Notes under the pieces: model-generated | What the model saw: the letters and a program-made list of their open reading frames with translations, nothing else | Told to the model about the DNA's origin: nothing | Databases searched by the model: none | Position numbers and translations under genes: made by a program | NCBI GenBank assembly: GCA_036874045.1 | Contig: CM072343.1 | Location: forward strand, 5,538,001 to 5,602,000 | Reading direction: 5' to 3' | Length of the DNA: 64,000 nucleotides | Origin: Cymodocea nodosa | Taxonomy: Eukaryota; Streptophyta; Magnoliopsida; Alismatales; Cymodoceaceae | Part shown: in pieces, positions 58,411-64,000 of the stretch | Layout: every line of letters starts with the position of its first letter | Position numbering within the stretch: position 1 is the stretch's first letter

Positions 58411-59679
58411 TGAAACTGTAAAATTTTTAAGAACTGTAATTGTTGGAATGTTATATTTATAATCTTATATAAGATGCTACAAAATTTACTACTCATACAA
58501 ATCTAGATATAGTATCTTATGTTTTTACTGAAATTTATGAGTTTAACAGTTTCATGATTTTAAAAAGAAATCAGAATGTTTAACTAAAACCAAGTAAATT
58601 ATTTGAAATCCTGAAAGAGCTAAAATGTTGATTTTTGGATTAAATGAAATACATATGATCAATGATACATTTAATTTGATTGATTAAACTTGTAGAATGA
58701 TTTATGTGTAGATCTTATTAAACTATAGAAAAAGTATGAGCTTATTGATATGGATTCATATTTTCAGTAAATAATAAGAGTAGGACTATACGAGATTTGT
58801 GTTTTATTGCATCGGTATTAATGAAATATGTACATATACTGTGTTGAAAAGAAAAAAAAACAAAAAGAAGAGAAAAAAAAACTTTGAGAGTTTATTGACT
58901 TGTTTGATCACAAGCCTTTTGTACTTGAGTAGATAGGTATGTAAGGATTGTTGACTTGAAAAAGACTCTTTAAATCTAGCAACCTAAGATCCTGATCAGA
59001 TCTGGGATTGTTGACTGAAAGTTCGATACATGGGTACACTAGAAAGCTCTTGTATGATTCAAGCTTATCAAATTAACTTTTAAAGTACAAATATGCATAT
59101 ATTATTCTGAAAAGATACAAGTGTTTTGTGAAATACAGATATCTTTTGAATCGAGTATATTTTCTGTTATCTAAAATTGCTGAAGTATGAATCTAGAATA
59201 GACTTTTGAAGTTGTTTATCTGAGATACAATTCTTTATTCTACTTGTCTTAATCATATTGAATTGGATTGAGTTTTGATTCGTATGTTGTTGAAATTTAT
59301 TTTGGAAATCATATTTTAAAATTCAGGATGACAAATGTTGAAAAGAAAAAATGATAATATAATTAACACCTATGTGATGCTAATATATTTTGTATGTAAT
59401 TTGCATATGTTCTAAATATATTTGCAGGTTGAAGAGGAGAAAACAATGTTATAATAGATTACTGAAAAATACAGAATATCTATATAGTAATCTAATTTAT
59501 TATTCTATTTATAATGCACGTCCATAAAGCAAATGAATCTCGTTGCAAGAACGTGTCTTGTAACGTGTAGTGTGGCTCCTATTTTTATGGGTACGTGTTC
59601 CACTTCTAATTTCAAATTTTCAATAACTGCTAAACCCACAAAATTTAGTTCGTGGCTAAAAGAATAACTGTTTAGCTTA

Positions 59680-59880
59680 ATCCACGAACTAACCTCGTTG
59701 AGTTACAATTAACTCAACGGACTAGCTTCGATTACTGTTGCTAACTCCACAGACTAATTTCGTTGAGTTACAGATAACTCAATGGAGTGACCTTATATTA
59801 TATTATTAACCTCGTGGAGTTAAGGTTAACTTAACGAACTTACTTTGTTGAGTTAACACTTAGCAAATTTCTAAAACTTA
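59680..59880 (-). repeat. AACTCAACG palindrome cluster, arm B
   Basis: Inverted counterpart of 56310-56500: CGTTGAGTTACAATTAACTC and CGTTGAGTTACAGATAACTC recur with GTGGAGTTAAGG half-sites. Confidence 0.65.
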
Positions 59881-60312
59881 CTCCCTGTATTAACTTCTAT
59901 ATTTTTTTTTTCTCTTGCATTTTGTCAACTTAAATAAAGTTAAATACATGTCATTACTGTAGTGTTCTAATTAAAACTCCTTTAAATCTAATCATGATAT
60001 TTATATTTAACTTGTAGTTCATTTCATGTTATGTAGAATTTAATTTTACTTTGTAGCATGTAGATATTTTTAGGCATTAACCAGTTATCTTGCATTTAAT
60101 CCTATCATTCAGCAAATATGTAAATCTTTTAAACAAACTTGCATCTTGTTCAAACAATTATATAATATTCAAGATAGTTCATCCATTACAACATTCTCAA
60201 ACATAAATGCAAAAACATCTCAAAAACATACATTCATTTATATGAATAATTCACATTATAATCAATCAGATATTTTTCATACAAATAAATACAAGCAAAC
60301 GAACAATACAAT

Positions 60313-62556
60313 TTAATCTTTCTTCCTAAGTTCATCTACTTCCTTCTGGAGTTTTTCTAATTGTTGCTCTAATTGGTTTATCCTTTCTACAGCTCCTGTA
60401 ATTCCTCTAGAAGATTCAGCAATCTCAGTAGCAACATAATTGTAGTTTCTATATTCCTTCACTGAAATAGCTCTTGATTTTATCCTTTTAGATGTCCATT
60501 TCGTGAAGTCAATATAGTCCACCATCAGTAGTGGAATTAGATCTCCATAAAATAGTTTCTTCTTTACTATTCCCAGCTTGGAGATAAAAATAGTAAACCA
60601 ATTTATTTGAATTCTGTTCACAACTGCATACATGGCCCATTTGACAAATTGACTCAGTTCTATATCATGGCATTGTCGTTGGTAGACATTCTTAATCAAA
60701 ATGTTAGCTATCATGTGTGCTTTACCATTTAAGTGTTTCAATCTATTTAATAATGGTACACCAGGATTGATAGTTAAGCAATCCTTTATTATCTATTTTG
60801 TCCACTCGACTGTAGTTGTGCTTTCCAGAATTTCTAGTCCTTCATTCTTCAGTCCTAAAATGTCGTGGAGAAGCTTTGGTATTATCTATACATCAGCTTG
60901 CTCCATGTCGGAAATTAATCCTCTTTCTCCTTCTCTTAAGTTTGCATAAAAGTAGGGCACTAGATTCTCATATACTGCATGCTCTCTCCATTGAGAAATA
61001 AACTATAATAGACCTTGGAACTCAAATAAATCCTTAATTTCTTACATCTTGTCCCAATTTATTGGTCTACTGTAAATGATATCATAACCCCTAATCTCTT
61101 GGTATTTATTATATGCTTCCTAACTCCAAAAGTGTACTTCATTCAAAACTGTTGCTTCAGTCAGGTTAGGAATGTGAATTTGTTGCTCTAAAGGGGTTTG
61201 TTCTTGAACTTCCTCTTCCATGTGCTAAACTTGATTTGACTGAAAATGCTCTAAAGATTCCTGCATTTTTGCTTTTGCTTCTATCTATGGTGGAGAGCCA
61301 ACAGAACTCTCCACTCTGTCTTGAATGCTTTCTAAAATTTGCTGAAGATTTCTTTGCTCTTCAGTGGAATCTATCGAGTCATTGCTTTCTATATGTACTT
61401 GTTCAGTTTCTTCTTTTTCTTCTTCCTCTTGACTACCAATCTGCATTGTCACTATTCTTTCTGATTCTGTGGTAGATTGGGATGGAGTTCCGGGCACATC
61501 AGTTTCTGCCTTAATTTCTGTTTCTTCTGCTTGTACAGGTTGTAGATTAGTTTCAACTTGATTTTCTTCTTCTCTTTGCTCTTGCTGCTACTGCTCCAGC
61601 TCATCCTCAGAATCGGATAGCAGGTTTACAAAAATCGACTCTACAGGCCCTACTGATATTTGCATCTCAGATTTAATCTCTTCTTGATGTTTAGGCACTA
61701 TCTCTTTTCCTTTCCTTCTTCTGATTAATTGTGCCTAGTCTTCCTCTTCTTCTTCTGAGATTAAATCTACAAAAATAGGCTCTGTAGGCCTTTAAGCCAC
61801 AGGTACTAACTCTTCTTGTTTAAAATTTTCCATAATTACTAGTCTCGAATGACTAGCTTTAGCTCCTCTTGTAGTAGGTTTGGCAGTGGCTTCTTGATGT
61901 TGTTCAACTTTAATTTTGTATTGGGCTTTCAACTTTTCTACAACCCTCTTTTTGCACCATGCATCAAACACCAAATGTGCTATAACTACTGCCAACTCTT
62001 TTGGTTCTCCTTGATCTTTTCCAATTTGAATCAATTCTTGAAATTCTCTTATTTCTTCCTTAGTAGAAGGCTCCAAAATTGCCGCTCTTTCTAACAGCCT
62101 TGGTGGTGGAACAGAAGGTCCATGCTGTTGTTCCTTAGGGACAGGTCTTTCAGTAGTCGGTTCCTCTTGTTCTTCAGTTGTCTGTTCTTCATTTTCTTTC
62201 CTTTGTTGCTCCCAGATTGCCTACTAAGCCCGTCTACCTATGTGTGTTTTGAACCAGAGTTGGGACTTACGTTGTATCAATTCCAGGGCAACTTCGTTAT
62301 TTGGCTTGATTCTTCTCTCTCTACTTACAGTAACTTTCATAGCAACTTTTATTCTCGTTTCCATAATCTGAGGTATTTGTATACCCAAATCTACTAACAC
62401 TTTCCTCCAGTAGAAAAGGTTAGATTCTACCTTTTGTAGTTCTTTTTTCCTCTTCGTATTCTTGATTTTCTGCCTTGTGTGCCATTCCTCTGAATCTTTA
62501 AGAAATCCTGACGTATCAACCGCATTTTCCTAGAACTCGGGTGTCATCTTCTTCAT
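60313..62556 (-). pseudogene. Third ORF of the Athila-type element, arm B copy
   Basis: Minus-strand copy of the ORF at 53641-55877, from ATG 62556 to TAA 60313-60315. The open segment 60741-60313 holds MIANILIKNVYQRQCHDIEL, NRIQINWFTIFISKL, KKKLFYGDLIPLLMVDYIDF and a C-terminal coiled coil ending LRKKD. The frame change present near 55635 in arm A is absent here, so this copy is open through the KLFYGD motif. Several in-frame stops remain upstream, mostly at other positions than in arm A. Confidence 0.78.
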
Positions 62557-62699
62557 CGTGGAGTTATGCAACGGAACAAAATCACTTTGATCTCTATTAG
62601 TCTAAGTTCTAAATGATTCTGCGGATAATGCCCCCAAACCCTAAGTTAAGTATAAATAAGCCCTAAGTTTAGGTGGGTAATTGGGTCATTTCCCACACA

Positions 62700-63220
62700 A
62701 AACTCTCGCTCTCTCATCCGTGGAATTACAGTTAACTCCACAGACTAAGTCTATGGAATTAACTACATTACTCTGTTGAGTTATAGTTAACTCAACAAGG
62801 TAAGTTCGTTAACTTATCCTAGACTCAACGGAGTAAGTTCGTTGAATTAAGTGTAACTCAACAGACTTTCCATAAAGTTATATCTAATAAAAATACATAT
62901 AATAATACTTTTTACCTCAGTCAAGACCGAAGAATTTCCGATCTAACTGATTCTTCATTTTTTAACATTTTAAAATTTTTCGATCAAACCGTTAAATTCC
63001 TCGGTTGAACCGAAATTAAATATTTTCTTCTTTTTTTTCTATCGATTGAACCAATACTATACTTCGGTAACATCGACATTTTTACTAAATATAATATATA
63101 GATTTTTTTTATGTTTTTATGTTTCGGTCAGACCGATGGATCCTATCGGTTGAACCACAACGATTTTTTCTTTTAAAATATGTTTTGGTAAAATCGATAA
63201 TTCCTTTCGGTTGAACTATG
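62700..63220 (-). repeat. Palindrome clusters upstream of the arm B third ORF
   Basis: 62700-62885 holds AACTCAACGAA-type units and 62915-63220 holds CGGTT/AACCG units, matching 53330-53485 and 52985-53285 in arm A. Conservation of both clusters in diverged arms is of interest. Confidence 0.65.
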
Positions 63221-63260
63221 ACTATATTTTAAATTTCTTTTTTTTTATATATATTTCGAA

Positions 63261-63552
63261 AATTTCTTACTAAGTAAAGCTCGAGTAGTCCTCTACTCTT
63301 ACTTCTTCTATAATTCCAAAAGAACTTTTTGGTATCTTCAAAATAGGTCTAAGTCTTTGTCCATTTACTTTAAATATATTTTGATTTTTAGGATTTTCAA
63401 TTTCAATAGCTCCATAGGGATAAATATTTCAAACTACGTAAGGTCCTGCCCATCTAGATCTTAATTTTCCTAGATGGTTATGGAGTCTAGTCATGTAAAG
63501 ATATACTTCTTGTCCTATTTCAAAGGTTTTTGGAATAATTTTCCTATCATGT
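63261..63552 (-). pseudogene. pol: Integrase C-terminal remnant, arm B
   Basis: On the minus strand it encodes EVYLYMTRLHNHLGKLRSRW, then AGPYVV, FKVNGQRLRPILKIPKSSFG and the EDYSSFT end, like 52652-52933. It is cut at 63553 by an LTR. Confidence 0.85.
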
Positions 63553-64000
63553 TGTAAGGTTGAAACATGTGTCGTTAAAAGCATAAGTTTTACATTTATA
63601 ATTTAAACGCAAGCGCATGGTGCCTTATTGTATTAAGCAATGCAAGTACAAGTCATTTCCATAGGGAGTTTGTCTAAATGACTTTTATTAGATTGATCAT
63701 TTGATTAATATCCTAAAGCAACTTTAAAACTTTCTTTGCATCTTAATTTATTTAAACAATGGTTAAACTTAAGGTTAAAAGTTAAATTGGGACAAATACA
63801 CGAATATACATACAAAAATCAACTCCAAAACAATCTCACCTAAAACTCTATTATAGCTCTCGAAATTACAGAAATGGCTTCCACTTGTAAAACTTATTCC
63901 TTCCAAAATATACACTAAAAATTCACATAAAAATACAATTTGGAAAGGATTTTTAAAGATCTAAAATATAGCATAATTTCGCGGTCTAAGTAAAACCCAA
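63553..64000 (-). mobile_element. Partial Athila-type LTR (U5 side)
   Basis: It begins TGTAAGGTTGAAACATG on the plus strand where arm B homology stops. The reverse complement contains CTCCCTATGGAAATGACTTG, TACTTGCATTGC and GCACCATGCGCTTGCG, similar in kind to the Athila U5 block seen near 13885. It extends beyond the window. The exact border is inferred from loss of homology and the TG terminus. Confidence 0.5.

Larger units (their letters stand above)
56516..59496 (+). mobile_element. E2: second promoter-Gag-F-box unit
   Basis: It repeats E1 from about 7343 to 12110 in the same order, with two deletions: one equivalent to E1 9055-9350 (F-box start) and one equivalent to about 9525-11003 (most of the F-box gene). 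Short matching sequences at the break points suggest microhomology. It ends at 59496, where arm B begins, about 100 bases short of the LTR start seen in E1. Confidence 0.82.
59495..63552 (-). repeat. Arm B of the 4-kb inverted repeat
   Basis: Reverse complement of 52652-56683. On the minus strand it reads from the integrase C-terminus through CGGTT/AACCG palindromes, third ORF, AACTCAACG palindromes and leader, and breaks off at the TATA box where E2 ends. Its outer end is cut by an LTR at 63553. Confidence 0.9.

Noticed and set aside
1-64000. tRNA or rRNA genes.
   Set aside because: Only tRNA-complementary primer-binding sites of retrotransposons were found; no cloverleaf-like sequence was recognised.

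Overview
This is repeat-dense nuclear DNA of a flowering plant. It is AT-rich and almost every coding trace belongs to a plant transposable element: SIRE-type Copia and Athila-type Gypsy LTR retrotransposons plus one PIF/Harbinger DNA transposon. No tRNA, rRNA, CRISPR or prokaryotic operon was seen. The lineage cannot be fixed from the sequence; a GC-richer island at about 24.1-26.5 kb, with runs such as CTAGCTAGCTAG, would suit a monocot, but that is weak. Names such as Copia-1 and E1 are local labels of mine.

Layout. 1-61: tail of a Copia LTR. 62-2566: inverted 3' portion of an Athila-type element. 2567-4290: unassigned. 4291-7342: PIF/Harbinger with a Myb/SANT ORF and a DDE transposase. 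7343-14023: element E1, which carries a TATA box, an Athila-type Gag, a captured F-box gene, a long non-coding 3' part and a 1.8 kb LTR. 14024-16073: decayed minus-strand reading frames resembling an endogenous pararetrovirus. 16074-18300: non-coding, with tandem repeats. 18300-23937: Copia-3 (minus). 23938-26750: the non-repetitive island. 26750-28738: Copia-4 fragment (minus). 28739-30720: Copia-5 fragment (minus). 30856-56300: a larger Athila-type element, interrupted at 31205-48577 by Copia-1, which is itself interrupted at 35463-44051 by Copia-2. Target-site duplications mark both insertions. After pol comes a third ORF (53641-55877), then a second promoter-Gag-F-box unit (E2, to about 59496). 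The tail of pol and the third ORF then reappear inverted at 59495-63552, ended by another Athila-type LTR.

The most unusual content is in the Athila-type family. (1) The 5' reading frame next to the primer-binding site keeps the CCHC knuckle but has no capsid domain, whereas the capsid Gag ORF lies downstream of pol and the third ORF, behind its own TATA box. (2) The family carries a nearly full-length F-box gene, seen in three copies. (3) Its third ORF is clearly related to the third ORF of the unrelated Copia-1 element. (4) Palindromic motifs of the form AACTCAACGAA...TTCGTTGAGTT recur throughout the family, and variant motif arrays fill the Copia LTRs. Everything appears inactive, and most damage consists of in-frame TAG/TAA/TGA codons of C-to-T type.
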